NCBI RefSeq assembly: GCF_028198165.1
Contig: NZ_CP116339.1
Location: forward strand, 2,983,001 to 3,047,000
Direction of reading: 5' to 3'
From: Pseudoxanthomonas sp. JBR18
GTDB lineage: Bacteria; Pseudomonadota; Gammaproteobacteria; Xanthomonadales; Xanthomonadaceae
DNA length: 64,000 bases
The first letter of the stretch is position 1, and every line of letters begins with the position of its first letter. The notes under the pieces were generated by a model, which searched no databases, had not been told where the DNA came from, and saw only the letters and a list, made by a program, of their open reading frames with translations. The position numbers and the translations under genes were made by a program. Below, piece by piece: positions 1 to 8,672 of this stretch.

Positions 1-477
1 CAGGCCCAGGATGCGGTCGGAGTCGCGCACCGAGGACACTTCCGGATTGACCACCACGATCGCCTTGTGGGCGAAGTACATCGCCAGGAAGGCGCCCTTC
101 TCGATGCCGGCCGGCGAATCGCACACCACGAAGTCGAAGCCGTCGGCATCCAGGTCCTTGAGCACCTTCTCCACGCCCTCGGACGTCAGTGCGTCCTTGT
201 CGCGGGTCTGCGAGGCGGCCAGCACGAACAGCGTATCGAAGCGCTTGTCCTTGATCAGGGCCTGCTTGAGGGTGGCCTCGCCCTGGGTGACGTTGATGAA
301 GTCGTACACCACCCGGCGCTCGCAGCCCATGATCAGGTCCAGGTTGCGCAGGCCGACATCGAAATCGATGACCGCGACCTTCTTGCCGCGACGGGCCAGG
401 CCGCACGCGATGCTGGCGCTGGTGGTGGTCTTGCCTACGCCGCCCTTGCCGGACGTGACGACGATGATCTCAGCCAA
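1..477 (-). CDS. minD: Septum site-determining protein MinD (partial, N-terminal 159 residues)
   Basis: Membrane-associated ATPase that, with MinC, keeps the Z-ring away from the cell poles. The visible N-terminus starts with a TTG codon (plus-strand CAA at 475-477) preceded by GGAG at 8 nt. It reads L/M-AEIIVVTSGKGGVGKTTT, which is the deviant Walker A motif (KGGVGKTT) of the MinD/ParA family. Further on come VIDFDVGLRNLD, the MGCERRVVYDFINV block and the Walker B-like VVCDSPAGIEKG. The C-terminus, including the amphipathic membrane-targeting helix, lies beyond the left edge. minC lies immediately upstream on the same strand, as in most gammaproteobacterial min operons. Identity is certain; only the end is missing. 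Confidence 0.96.
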   Translation of the reverse strand, partial: MAEIIVVTSGKGGVGKTTTSASIACGLARRGKKVAVIDFDVGLRNLDLIMGCERRVVYDFINVTQGEATLKQALIKDKRFDTLFVLAASQTRDKDALTSEGVEKVLKDLDADGFDFVVCDSPAGIEKGAFLAMYFAHKAIVVVNPEVSSVRDSDRILGL

Positions 478-560
478 TGGTGTTCTCCGAAAAAAGGGGG
501 TGCGATGGATGCATGTTGCAGGTGGCACCGGCCGGGGGACCGGCGCCGGCGCCGCGCGGG

Positions 561-1325
561 TCAATCCTGCGCGGCGATGTTCAGTTGTCCGTCTTCCAGC
601 CAGACCTGCACGGCCTTGCCGTGCAGGGCACGGGGGACGTCGTCCAGGACCTTGTAGTGCCCGGCGATGGCGACCAGTTCGGCATGGAAGGCGCTGCAGA
701 AGATACGCGCCTCCTGGTTGCCCTGTGCGCCGGCCAGGGCGCGGCCGCGCAGGGGACCGTAGATATGGATCGAGCCGTCGGCGATGACTTCGGCCCCGGC
801 GCCGACCGTGGTCAGGACGGTCAGGTCGCGCTGCTCGGCATAGAGTTGCTGGCCCGAGCGCACGGCGGTCTTCTGCACCAGACCCGGCTGGGCCGGGCTC
901 TTGGGCGGCGGTGCTGGGGCCGGCTCAGGGGCGGGCGCGACCGGCGGCGGGGCCGGGGCGGGCGCCGGTTCGCTGCGTTCGTATTGGGCGCGGAACTTGG
1001 CCAGCAGGGGCAGGCCGAGCTGCTCGGACAGGGCCTCGATCTCCGAGGTGCCGTACGCCAGGGCGATGGGCAGGACACCGGCCGCGCGCAGGCCCTCGAG
1101 CAGGGCCCGGGCGGTGTCCACGTCGGGCGTGCGCATCAGGCCGCCGAAGTCGATGATGACCGCGGCGCGCCCGAACAGCTTGGGCGCGCGCTGCACGCGC
1201 TCGCGCATCTCGCGCACCAGCGCTTCGACATCCAGGGTGCGCACGCGCAGGTTGGCGACGCCGACCTGGCCGATCTTCAGTTCGCCGGCCTGCTCGTAGC
1301 CGGCGACAGGGGAAGGTGCGCTCAT
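561..1325 (-). CDS. minC: Septum formation inhibitor MinC
   Basis: Inhibitor of FtsZ polymerisation, recruited to the membrane by MinD. The product is 254 aa. It has an N-terminal MinC_N domain (about residues 15-115, with the LRVRTLDVEALV and VIIDFGGL segments), a very Pro/Ala-rich linker (about 118-150), and the C-terminal beta-helix domain (about 155-254) with GAEVIADGSIHIYGPLRGRA and the conserved IFCSAFHAELVAIAGHY. The ATG at 1325 was chosen because a longer upstream extension has no MinC similarity and this ATG overlaps the stop of the GNAT gene by four bases (ATGA). minD follows after about 80 bp, so the three genes are probably co-transcribed. Confidence 0.95.
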   Translation of the reverse strand: MSAPSPVAGYEQAGELKIGQVGVANLRVRTLDVEALVREMRERVQRAPKLFGRAAVIIDFGGLMRTPDVDTARALLEGLRAAGVLPIALAYGTSEIEALSEQLGLPLLAKFRAQYERSEPAPAPAPPPVAPAPEPAPAPPPKSPAQPGLVQKTAVRSGQQLYAEQRDLTVLTTVGAGAEVIADGSIHIYGPLRGRALAGAQGNQEARIFCSAFHAELVAIAGHYKVLDDVPRALHGKAVQVWLEDGQLNIAAQD

Positions 1326-1918
1326 GTTCCGGTCGGCCTCTGGGCGCCGGCCGCGGTGTAGCGGCGTGCCTGGGTCCACGGCACCTCGGGCAGCTTGCCG
1401 CCGTAGGTCTCCAGGACCCAGGGGTAGCTGCATAGCTCCTTCATCAACATGCTGGCGCGCACCTTGACCTCTGGCATCACGTGCTGGCCGATCTCGCGGA
1501 AGCCGAAGCTGCCGTGGAACAGCAGCGCCGGGTCCGCGCCGTGGTCAAGAAACACCTCGCAGGCCAGCTGCGGGTAGCGCAGCTCGGCATAGCTCTGCAC
1601 GTCGGCATAGAAGGCGCGGCCGACACCGCCACCGCGACGCCGACTGGCGACCACGATGCGGTCGATGTAGAAAAATTCGGGATGGCGTTCCTGGAACCAG
1701 GCGTAATTGCTGCTGTCGTGGCCCACGCCGGAGCCAAAACCGACCAGGAAGCCGGCCAGGTTGCCGTCGCGCTCGGCGACGCGGAAGTATTCGGCACGTT
1801 CATAGAAGTCGTGCACGCGCGCGCTGTCCAGCGGCAGGATCGCCAGGCCCGCGTTGTTGTTCAGGGCCAGGACGGAATCCAGCTCGTGCTCGCGCACATC
1901 GCGGATGACGATCGACAT
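1322..1918 (-). CDS. GNAT-family N-acetyltransferase
   Basis: A 198-aa protein with the acetyl-CoA-binding fold of the GNAT superfamily. Features are the IRDVREHELDSVLALN beta1-alpha1 segment, FFYIDRIVVASRRRGGGVGR (motif A with the R/Q-x-x-G-x-G/A pyrophosphate loop, about residues 95-115), and a C-terminal FGFREIGQ strand typical of motif B. The substrate cannot be read from the sequence. The gene is translationally coupled to minC (4-bp overlap) and is the first gene of the likely GNAT-minC-minD unit. The start at ATG 1918 is preferred over an upstream in-frame start because the longer reading adds low-complexity Arg-rich sequence. Confidence 0.85.
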   Translation of the reverse strand: MSIVIRDVREHELDSVLALNNNAGLAILPLDSARVHDFYERAEYFRVAERDGNLAGFLVGFGSGVGHDSSNYAWFQERHPEFFYIDRIVVASRRRGGGVGRAFYADVQSYAELRYPQLACEVFLDHGADPALLFHGSFGFREIGQHVMPEVKVRASMLMKELCSYPWVLETYGGKLPEVPWTQARRYTAAGAQRPTGT

Positions 1919-2076
1919 CGGGCTTGCTCCAGAGAAACCACACCCCGATTGCGCGGGGGAGCACCGATTATCGCATGGGCGGCCGCGCCTGCGGGGCGTG
2001 GTGGCCCGCTTGGCGCGGGAAACGGGCATGACTTCAGGCCGGGTTGCGCGGCACCGCGGCGCCGTAAGATGCCGAC

Positions 2077-3309
2077 ATGCTCGAGCGAATCCCCCATACC
2101 CGTCTGCTGCGCGCCGCCGGGCTTTACACCTGGGCGCTGGTGGGGATTCCCATCGTCCTGAACGTCTGGTTCCTGCCGCCTTCGCGCGGGGCCGAGGGCG
2201 CGGGGCTGAACGTGCCGATGTCGCTGCTGGCCTACCTGGCCTTCGGCCTGTGCTACTGGCTGGCCACCCGCGCCCTGCACGAGCGACCGCCTCAGCATCC
2301 CAGTCTGGTGAACGTGGTGGTCCTGCTGGTGATGATCTCCTCCAGCGTGGCCGTCGGCTTCTACACCCAGACCGGTCTGGGCGCGCTGCTGCTGGTGGTG
2401 GTGGCTGGGGTGCTGCCCTGGATGCTGGAGTTGCGCTGGGCGGTGCTGTGGTTGATGTTCGCCCACGTGCCGCTGGTGCCCTCGTTCATGGCCCGCGACG
2501 ACTTCAACCTGTGGGAATCGGTGTTCCAGTCCTCCTTCTATGTGGGCTTTGCGGCCTTCGTGCTGGTCACCGCCTACGTGGCGCGGCAGCAGGCGCAGGC
2601 GCGCGAGGAGCAGCGCCGGCTGAACGCCGAACTGCGGTCTACCCGCGCCCTGCTGACCGAGAGCGCCCGGGTCAATGAGCGCACCCGCATCTCGCGCGAG
2701 CTGCACGACCTGCTGGGCCATCACCTGACGGCCCTGAGCCTGAACCTGGAGGTGGCCGGCCATGTCACCCAGGGACGCGCCCAGGAGCACGTGCGCCAGG
2801 CCCATACGCTGGCCCGGCTGCTGCTGACCGATGTGCGCGAGGCGGTCAGCCAGCTGCGCGAGTCCGGCGCGATCGACCTGGCCGCTGCGCTGCGGCCGCT
2901 GGCCGAGCACGTGCCTTCCCTGCAGATCCACCTGGACCTGCACGAACCACTGACCCTGGAAGACCCCGAGCGCGCCCATGTGCTGCTGCGCTGTGCCCAG
3001 GAGATCATCACCAACGCGGTGCGCCACGCCGGCGCGCGCAACCTGTGGATCAGCTGCCAGCGTGAAGGCCTGGACCTGCTGATGAACGCGCGCGACGATG
3101 GCCGCGGCGCCAGCGAGTTCAACGCCGGCAATGGCTTGCGGGGCATGCGCGAGCGCCTGCGCCAGTATGGCGGTCAGATGCAGGTCGATACTTCCGATGG
3201 GCAGGGCTTTCGCCTGTCGCTGCGTCTGTCGGCCGGCAGCGATGATCCGCTGCTTGCCGGTCCGGTGACCTCTGCCGCCGTGCTTACTTCCACTGGAGAC
3301 ATTCCATGA
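2077..3309 (+). CDS. Sensor histidine kinase (DesK/NarX-like, HisKA_3)
   Basis: A 410-aa membrane sensor kinase. The first about 170 residues form roughly six hydrophobic segments. A coiled-coil-like stretch (AREEQRRLNAELRSTRALL) leads into the HisKA_3 dimerisation domain with the phospho-acceptor in RISRELHDLLGHHLTAL (His near residue 210). The HATPase domain follows with EIITNAVRHA (N box), ARDDGRGA (G1) and NGLRGMRERL (G2). The stop overlaps the start of the response-regulator gene (ATGA), so the two form a cognate pair. The gene is divergent from the GNAT-min unit. The stimulus is unknown; DesK-like kinases often sense membrane state, but nothing here proves that. Confidence 0.93.
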   Translation: MLERIPHTRLLRAAGLYTWALVGIPIVLNVWFLPPSRGAEGAGLNVPMSLLAYLAFGLCYWLATRALHERPPQHPSLVNVVVLLVMISSSVAVGFYTQTGLGALLLVVVAGVLPWMLELRWAVLWLMFAHVPLVPSFMARDDFNLWESVFQSSFYVGFAAFVLVTAYVARQQAQAREEQRRLNAELRSTRALLTESARVNERTRISRELHDLLGHHLTALSLNLEVAGHVTQGRAQEHVRQAHTLARLLLTDVREAVSQLRESGAIDLAAALRPLAEHVPSLQIHLDLHEPLTLEDPERAHVLLRCAQEIITNAVRHAGARNLWISCQREGLDLLMNARDDGRGASEFNAGNGLRGMRERLRQYGGQMQVDTSDGQGFRLSLRLSAGSDDPLLAGPVTSAAVLTSTGDIP

Positions 3310-3947
3310 TCCGTGTCTGCCTGGTCGACGACCAGAACCTGGTCCGTCAGGGCATCCGTTCGTTGCTGGCCCTGGATGACGGTATCGAAGTGGTCGGCGA
3401 GGCCGCCGACGGCCAGCAGGCCGTCGCGCTGATTCCCCAACTCAAGCCCGACGTGGTCCTGATGGACATGCGCATGCCGGCGATGTCCGGACTGGAGGCG
3501 CTGCAGGCCCTGGCCCGCGCCGGCCAGCTGCCGCCGTCGATCATCCTGACCACCTTCGACGACGACCAGCTGGTCCTGGCCGGGCTCAAGGCCGGTGCCA
3601 AGGGCTATCTGCTCAAGGACGTCTCCCTGGAGCAGCTGGTCGGGGCCATCCGTACCGTGGCCGACGGGGGCTCGCTGGTCCAGCCGGCGGTGACCCAGCG
3701 CCTGCTCTCGGGCCTGGAGCACATGCGCAACGAGTTCGTCAGCCTGGATCGCCCCGATCCGCTGACCGATCGGGAGACCGAGATCCTGCGCCTGATGGCC
3801 TCGGGCTTCTCCAACAAGGAGATCGCCAATTCGCTGGGCGTGGCTGAGGGCACCATCAAGAACCACGTGTCCAACATCCTCTCCAAGTTGGGCGTGCGTG
3901 ACCGCACCCGCGCGGTCCTCAAAGCCTTCGAACTGCAGTTGGTCTGA
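3306..3947 (+). CDS. NarL/FixJ-family response regulator
   Basis: A 213-aa two-component regulator. The N-terminal receiver domain has the acidic pair near VDDQ, the phospho-accepting Asp about residue 54 in DVVLMDMRMP, and the conserved Lys in GAKGYLLKDVS. The C-terminal LuxR-type HTH (about residues 145-205) reads LTDRETEILRLMASG, then SNKEIANSLGVAEGTIKNHV, and is therefore DNA-binding. It overlaps the sensor kinase gene by 4 bp and is its presumed partner. The target genes are not evident; the SRPBCC gene downstream on the same strand is 376 bp away and need not be co-regulated. Confidence 0.95.
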   Translation: MIRVCLVDDQNLVRQGIRSLLALDDGIEVVGEAADGQQAVALIPQLKPDVVLMDMRMPAMSGLEALQALARAGQLPPSIILTTFDDDQLVLAGLKAGAKGYLLKDVSLEQLVGAIRTVADGGSLVQPAVTQRLLSGLEHMRNEFVSLDRPDPLTDRETEILRLMASGFSNKEIANSLGVAEGTIKNHVSNILSKLGVRDRTRAVLKAFELQLV

Positions 3948-4323
3948 AGCTCGCCAAGGATCTGTTCGACGGGGCGGGGCACCGGGCAGGGGCGGCTTGG
4001 ACGTGCCAGGGCCCAGGCGTGGCCTGAATTCTGGCAAGGCGAGGGTGCCGGCCCTGGAGATCCGCGGTTGCCTCGCTGGCGTGTTGCGCCGGAGCGTGTC
4101 GCGGCGATGCCCTGCCATGGTGCTTGGTCCGGCCTCCGCGGCACCACGGCGGCACACCAAGGGCAGCCGGTCCGGCATTGGTCTGTTAAGACTTCGTTTT
4201 CGCAGCAGAATCAGTGGCTCAGGGCGATTGTTCAGGCTGCGCAGCGCTCATCAAGCCTGCTACGATTGGGAACTTGCTCGCCCACCACCTTAAGGCCTCT
4301 CACCGGCCCCCGGAGACCGCTGA
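3948..4323. other. Intergenic region without a recognisable gene
   Basis: A gap of 376 bp between the response regulator and the SRPBCC gene. Open frames on both strands are low-complexity Arg/Pro/Gly readings typical of chance ORFs in GC-rich DNA. The right third is less GC-rich and contains TACGAT at 4261-4266, which resembles a sigma-70 -10 element about 58 bp before the next start. No convincing -35 box is at the right distance. I see no clear terminator after the response regulator. Confidence 0.4.
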
Positions 4324-5535
4324 ATGACCCGTTTGCTCGAGTTCCTGATTGCCCTGGCACTGGTATTGGTGCTGTTCCTGGTCATCGGCGTGGTCTTGCC
4401 GTCGCATCGGCATCTCGAGGGAAGCGTGGAGAGCAACCGCAAGATGACCATCGTGTATGACACGGTGAACAACGTGCGTCGCCTCAAGGATTGGAGCCTC
4501 ATGCTGCCGGGCGATCCGGCGGTCCTGAACTATTCCGGCGGTGCCGAAGGTAACGTGGGCAAGGGCGCCAAGGTGAGCTTCAGCTCCGACCACGTGACCG
4601 CCTGGAAGCAGGGCAGCTGGGAAATCACCGACAGCAAGATGCCTGCGGGCAGCGGCGACACCGGCAAGGTGACCTACGCCATCAGCGACAACGCGCCGGG
4701 CACCAACAAGGTCAGCGAGATCGACCTCAAGCCGACCGGCCGCAACAACCGCAACGTGCGCATCACCCAGTCCTATGACGTGGACTACGGCTGGAACCTC
4801 TACGGTCGCTTCCTGGGCATGTACCTGAAGAGCCAGGTCGGTGATTCGCTCGATGCGGGCCTGCGCAAGTTGTCGACCAATCTGGCCACGATCCCGAACT
4901 TCGACTACCGCGTCGATGGCAGCAAGCTGACCGACATGAAGATCGCCGATGTGCCGGCCGAGAACCTGCTGGTCGTCAGCGCGGGCAGCATCGATCGCAA
5001 CAACGACGCCATCAAGAAGGCGATCAACTCCGACCAGGAGTGGATCAAGCGCGTGATGGAATCCAACGATCTGGAGACCGCCGGTCCGCTGCGCATCGTC
5101 AGCACCGAACTGGCCTCGCAGACCTATACGTTCGATGTGGTCCAGCCGGTCCGCAAGAAGGGCACCGGCCCGAAGGGCGAGAAGTCCGACGATGCCAAGA
5201 AGGACGATGCCAAGCAGGACGACGCCGACAAGGCTGAGGAGACCGCTGCGGCCGAAACGCCGGAAGCACCGACCACCGATGCGCCTGAGCTGGAAGTGAA
5301 GGTCGCCGGCACCCCGGTCAACTATGTCCATACCCAGCCGCACCAGGCCGCCACGGCCAAGTACACCGGCTACATGTCCGAGCTGGAAGCCGCCCGCAAC
5401 GGCCTGCGCGCCTGGGCGATGACCAACGGCCATGCCATGACCGACCGTCCGTACGAGACCTGGAACAGCGGCGTGGACAAGTCGTTCACTGACGAAAGCT
5501 CCACCTACAACATCTACTGGGCGATCAAGTACTGA
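4324..5535 (+). CDS. SRPBCC-family (polyketide cyclase/START-like) membrane-anchored protein
   Basis: A 403-aa protein. An N-terminal hydrophobic helix (about residues 5-27) would anchor it in the inner membrane. The following region (SNRKMTIVYDTVNNVRRLKDWSLML, quoted here only as the SNRKMTIVYDTVNNVRRL start) has the layout of SRPBCC ligand-binding proteins, in which the first strand is followed by helix-xxW. A Lys/Asp/Ala-rich flexible stretch (about residues 280-330) separates this from a C-terminal part containing HQAATAKYTGYMSELEAARN. The ligand is unknown. The gene is monocistronic, followed by a strong terminator at 5591. Confidence 0.75.
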   Translation: MTRLLEFLIALALVLVLFLVIGVVLPSHRHLEGSVESNRKMTIVYDTVNNVRRLKDWSLMLPGDPAVLNYSGGAEGNVGKGAKVSFSSDHVTAWKQGSWEITDSKMPAGSGDTGKVTYAISDNAPGTNKVSEIDLKPTGRNNRNVRITQSYDVDYGWNLYGRFLGMYLKSQVGDSLDAGLRKLSTNLATIPNFDYRVDGSKLTDMKIADVPAENLLVVSAGSIDRNNDAIKKAINSDQEWIKRVMESNDLETAGPLRIVSTELASQTYTFDVVQPVRKKGTGPKGEKSDDAKKDDAKQDDADKAEETAAAETPEAPTTDAPELEVKVAGTPVNYVHTQPHQAATAKYTGYMSELEAARNGLRAWAMTNGHAMTDRPYETWNSGVDKSFTDESSTYNIYWAIKY

Positions 5536-5590
5536 TCGCGCGGGTGGCGCGGGCCTGACGGCACCGCGCTGCTGCAAGGATGTCGACGAC

Positions 5591-5620
5591 GCCGCGCCCC
5601 CGACAGGGCGCGGCGTTTTC
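5591..5620 (+). terminator. Intrinsic terminator after the SRPBCC gene
   Basis: A perfect 9-bp GC stem (GCCGCGCCC / GGGCGCGGC) with a 6-nt loop, followed by GTTTTC. It lies 55 bp after the SRPBCC stop codon and before the DUF423 gene. Confidence 0.85.
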
Positions 5621-5673
5621 ATTTCAGGGCACGATGCCGAAGGGCCGGGTGCCTGACCGACAAGGGGACCCGC

Positions 5674-6042
5674 ATGTCATTGGTTCGCTCACGTTCCGTC
5701 CCGACGCCCTCGGCCGCCTTTGGCGCGCTGCTGTGCGCGCTGTCCATCGGGCTTGCTGCCTACGCCGCCCACGGCGTGGCCGATGCCAAGGCCCAATCCT
5801 TTCTCAACACCGCCTGCCTGTACGCCTTCGGCAACGGCGTCGCACTGGCCGCGCTGGCGCCGCGGGCCGCGCGCGCGCTGGGACGCTGGGCGCTGCGGCT
5901 GTTGCTGGTCGGCACGCTGGCGTTCTCCGGCAGCCTGGCGCTGAACGTGCTGGCCGGGACGCCGACCACGCTGGCCCCGGCCGGGGGCATGGCCATGATC
6001 CTGGCCTGGCTGCTCTGGGCCATCGACGCGCTGCGGCGTTAG
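5674..6042 (+). CDS. DUF423 family small membrane protein
   Basis: A 122-aa protein with about four hydrophobic segments. The order of features is an N-terminal helix ending in AYAAHGVAD, a central FLNTACLYAFGNGVALAAL helix, and a C-terminal FSGSLALNVLAG loop before the last helix. This matches the DUF423 (YgdD-like) family, whose signature is a Gly/Ala-rich first helix with A-A-H followed by a Y-x-x-x-H/N-G-x-A helix. The family has no established function. The glycosylase gene starts 10 bp downstream, so co-transcription is likely. Confidence 0.72.
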   Translation: MSLVRSRSVPTPSAAFGALLCALSIGLAAYAAHGVADAKAQSFLNTACLYAFGNGVALAALAPRAARALGRWALRLLLVGTLAFSGSLALNVLAGTPTTLAPAGGMAMILAWLLWAIDALRR

Positions 6043-6052
6043 GGCCGGGCCA

Positions 6053-6727
6053 ATGCCACGGCATGCGCGCGGGTTCGACACACAGGCCGCCTGGGATCAC
6101 CTGACTCGGCGCGACCGCAGGCTTGGCGCGTGGATGAAGCGCATCGGCATGCTCGAGGCCGAGCCGCGTTGGCGCATGACCTTCGATCCGGTCGATGCCC
6201 TGGCCCGCGCGATCCTGTTCCAGCAGCTCTCCGGCAAGGCGGCTTCCACGATCGTCGGGCGTGTCGAGCAGGCGATCGGCAGTCGCCGGCTGCACTTCGA
6301 TACGCTGGGGCGGGTGGATGACGCCGGGCTGCGCGCCTGTGGCGTCTCGGGCAACAAGACCCTGGCGCTGCGTGACCTGGCCGCGCGCGAGCAACGTGGC
6401 GAGATTCCCACGCTGCGGCAGATGCAGCACATGCACCACGACCAGATCGTCGAGGCGCTGGTGCCGATCCGTGGCATCGGACGCTGGACGGTGGAGATGA
6501 TGCTGATGTTCCGGCTTGGCCGGCCGGACATCCTGCCCATCGATGACCTGGGCATCCGCAAGGGGGCGCAGCTGGTCGACAAGGCGGCGTTGATGCCCAC
6601 GCCGAAGGAGCTTGCCGCCCGCGGTGAACGCTGGGGGCCGTATCGCACCTACGCCAGTCTCTATCTCTGGCGGATCGCCGACTTCGACGGCAAGGCCGCC
6701 GCGCCGACGAACCGCTCGCAGGACTGA
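6053..6727 (+). CDS. DNA-3-methyladenine glycosylase II (AlkA-like, HhH-GPD)
   Basis: Base-excision repair glycosylase removing alkylated purines. The product is 224 aa. The core HhH-GPD fold is recognisable from AILFQQLSGKAASTI (about residues 54-68), the helix-hairpin-helix segment IRGIGRWTVEMMLMF (about 141-155), and the downstream Asp pair in LPIDDLGIRKG (about 164/165) that holds the catalytic aspartate. It lacks the AlkA N-terminal domain, like the shorter single-domain bacterial enzymes. It lies 10 bp after the DUF423 gene and converges on the M15 peptidase gene. No Ada-type regulator is nearby. Confidence 0.9.
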   Translation: MPRHARGFDTQAAWDHLTRRDRRLGAWMKRIGMLEAEPRWRMTFDPVDALARAILFQQLSGKAASTIVGRVEQAIGSRRLHFDTLGRVDDAGLRACGVSGNKTLALRDLAAREQRGEIPTLRQMQHMHHDQIVEALVPIRGIGRWTVEMMLMFRLGRPDILPIDDLGIRKGAQLVDKAALMPTPKELAARGERWGPYRTYASLYLWRIADFDGKAAAPTNRSQD

Positions 6728-6740
6728 AAGCCCCGCGGCT

Positions 6741-7559
6741 TCAGCGCTGATGCCGCCAGTGCCAGGGCTCGTAGACGATGCCGTGCGGGTTGTCGCGCGG
6801 ATAGCTCATGTGGAAGCCGAAGCGCCCCGCATGCGCGGTCAGCCAGGCGAAGGCTTCGGTGTGCTCGAAGCTTTCCTCCGCCGGCGGCTGCCCCGGCGTA
6901 CCGATGTCCAGCGCATCGCCGCCGTGGTGTTCGCTGTAGCCGGGCGCGGCATTGACGGTGAGGATCTGCGCCACGCGCTGCCCGCGCGCGCGCTTGCGCT
7001 CGAAAATCCCCAATTGATAGGCGTGGCTGCGATAGCCGGAGATCGCCTCCAGGCGCACGCCTTCGGTCGCGGCAGCGGCCTGCAGGGCGCGCCATGCCTG
7101 GCCGGCGGCGGCGGTCATCCACAGCGGCCTGCGGTACCGGTCAAAGCCGGCCAGGGCGAGGGTCGCCGGCTCGCCGACCAATGCCAGGCCGGTGCGGCGC
7201 GCATAGTCATCGGCGTCCAGTTCCAGGGTTTCCAGGCGCTGGCGCAGGCCGTACAGGGGCAGGGTGCCTTCGGTATCCGGTGCGGGCGCGCGGCGTGTCT
7301 GCTCGACCGCCTCGAGCCGATCCAGCGCCTGCTCCAGGCCCTCGCTGCGACTCCAGCCCGGCAGCAGGCCGACCAGGCCCTCAGGCACCACGGCCGCCAG
7401 ATAGCGGCCATCGCTCTTGCGCCGCAGGATGCGGCTGGCGCGCGCGATCACCCGGGCGTCGCCGTTGCTCCGGGCGCGCAGGAGCGCGGCGGGCCACAGC
7501 TCGATCTGGTCGGTGTTGAGCAGGGTGGCGGCGACGGACGGGCGGGGGCGTGCGGGCAT
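6741..7559 (-). CDS. D-alanyl-D-alanine carboxypeptidase-like M15B peptidase
   Basis: A 272-aa zinc peptidase of the VanY/LdcB class that trims peptidoglycan stem peptides. Visible motifs are ISGYRSHAYQLGIFERK (substrate-binding SGYRS loop, near residue 165), the zinc-binding SEHHGGDALDIG (H and D ligands), and the C-terminal EPWHWR carrying the third ligand. The first about 120 residues are unusual for the family and have no clear signal peptide, so the cellular location is uncertain. The gene is followed by a convergent glycosylase gene and is preceded by the PH-domain gene on the same strand after 9 bp, so it may be the last gene of that operon. Confidence 0.85.
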   Translation of the reverse strand: MPARPRPSVAATLLNTDQIELWPAALLRARSNGDARVIARASRILRRKSDGRYLAAVVPEGLVGLLPGWSRSEGLEQALDRLEAVEQTRRAPAPDTEGTLPLYGLRQRLETLELDADDYARRTGLALVGEPATLALAGFDRYRRPLWMTAAAGQAWRALQAAAATEGVRLEAISGYRSHAYQLGIFERKRARGQRVAQILTVNAAPGYSEHHGGDALDIGTPGQPPAEESFEHTEAFAWLTAHAGRFGFHMSYPRDNPHGIVYEPWHWRHQR

Positions 7560-7568
7560 CGGCGCACT

Positions 7569-8180
7569 CTAGCCGGCGCGTGCGGGGCCTGCCAGCGCGC
7601 GCAGCCGCTGCAGCAGTCGCGCCGGGTCGGGGGCGTCGAGCAGCAGTGCATGTCCGGCCGTGGTCGGCAGTGCCAGCACGCGGTGGCTGCCGGCGATGGC
7701 GACGAAGGCCTTGCGCCGGTCGCGCAGCCGGTACCACCCGCTGCGCAGCCCGGGCAGGGAGAACCCGCGGACCTTGAGCCAGGGACGCCATTCACGGCGT
7801 TCGTCCAGGTCGACCACGCGCGCCTGGTCCAGCAGCAGCGCGTCCAGATCGACCCGGGTCCGGAAGAACGTACTGCGCACGGTGAGGCAACGCTCCTCGA
7901 TGGACAGTGATTGCCGCCGCAGCGCGGCCGCCAGGAGGCCCCACAGCATCAGGCCCACCAGCAACACGGCGGCAGGCACTGCCAGGGCCAGCATCGACGT
8001 GGACAGGGCGATGCCCTGCGGCAGCACGCGCGCCTGCGGAGGCGACAGTGCCGTGGAGACGGCCGCACACAGCACTGGCACGCACAGGGTGGTGACGAAC
8101 AGCCACAGATGCGCGCGGCTGGAGGGGGGCGTCAGCCGCAGCGCGCCCGCGGGGGGCGGTGGTGTGCGCATGCGGTTCAT
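7569..8180 (-). CDS. Membrane protein with bacterial PH domain
   Basis: A 203-aa protein with two hydrophobic segments (about residues 25-45 and 60-85) followed by a cytoplasmic bacterial PH-like domain (about 95-195). This contains a W-x-x-R...G-x-x-x-P-G...G-W-Y-R-L pattern and RVLALPTTAGHALLLDAPDP near the end, as in bPH_5 proteins. The start at 8180 overlaps the DUF4177 stop by four bases. A longer upstream reading is rejected because it would run through the two small genes. It is the third or fourth gene of the SPFH-led operon. The molecular function is unknown. Confidence 0.7.
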   Translation of the reverse strand: MNRMRTPPPPAGALRLTPPSSRAHLWLFVTTLCVPVLCAAVSTALSPPQARVLPQGIALSTSMLALAVPAAVLLVGLMLWGLLAAALRRQSLSIEERCLTVRSTFFRTRVDLDALLLDQARVVDLDERREWRPWLKVRGFSLPGLRSGWYRLRDRRKAFVAIAGSHRVLALPTTAGHALLLDAPDPARLLQRLRALAGPARAG

Positions 8181-8362
8181 TGCGGGCGCTTGAACACGAG
8201 CACCACCGGCGTCATCGGCGCCGGCACGATCACATTGACCAATTCCCAGCCCAGGTTGCCCTGCCGGGTGAGTTCTTCCTGGATCAGCTCGGTCTTCAAG
8301 CCGCCCATCAGGCTGGGCTTGACCTCGACGGTGTGGTAACTCCAGCGGTTTGCGGTGCTCAT
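8177..8362 (-). CDS. DUF4177 domain-containing small protein
   Basis: A 61-aa protein with the DUF4177 layout: an initial aromatic strand ([10 protein letters not shown]), a central helix with [21 protein letters not shown], here cited as [10 protein letters not shown], and a final VVLVFKRP strand. The family is of unknown function and is often found next to SPFH or TM proteins. Both ends overlap neighbouring genes by ATGA junctions (8359-8362 and 8177-8180), so it is translationally coupled to the RHH gene before it and the PH-domain gene after it. Confidence 0.82.
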   Translation of the reverse strand: MSTANRWSYHTVEVKPSLMGGLKTELIQEELTRQGNLGWELVNVIVPAPMTPVVLVFKRPQ

Positions 8363-8544
8363 GCGTCGTCCTCTGCATCGGGCGTGGGCGTTGGCCGTGG
8401 CAGGCGACCGGCCTTGCGCAAGGCATCGCGCAGCACGTACTCGATCTGCGCGTTGAGCGAGCGCAGATCGTCGTCGGCCCATTTCTGGGCGGCGGCGAGC
8501 ACCTCGGCGCTGATGCGCAGCGGGTAGGCCTTCTTGTCTGCCAT
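8359..8544 (-). CDS. Arc/MetJ-type ribbon-helix-helix DNA-binding protein
   Basis: A 61-aa protein. [19 protein letters not shown] is a typical RHH beta-strand plus helix A, followed by [19 protein letters not shown] as helix B. These small proteins dimerise and insert the strand pair in the major groove. The gene overlaps the DUF4177 start by four bases and lies 128 bp downstream of the SPFH gene. It is a plausible autoregulator of the operon: two 8-bp palindromes one helical turn apart (9570-9588) precede the SPFH gene, which is the kind of site tandem RHH dimers bind. No toxin partner is recognisable. Confidence 0.75.
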   Translation of the reverse strand: MADKKAYPLRISAEVLAAAQKWADDDLRSLNAQIEYVLRDALRKAGRLPRPTPTPDAEDDA

Positions 8545-8672
8545 GCGGTCGGAGGATTGCCTGTTGGGGTGGGGCCTGTACAACGTGGTAGGGCTTGGAG
8601 CGTCGGTGTGCGCCTGATTCCTTGAACGGCCCGCCCAGCGGGGGGGCGGGCCATGCGCGAATGGATGCGCGA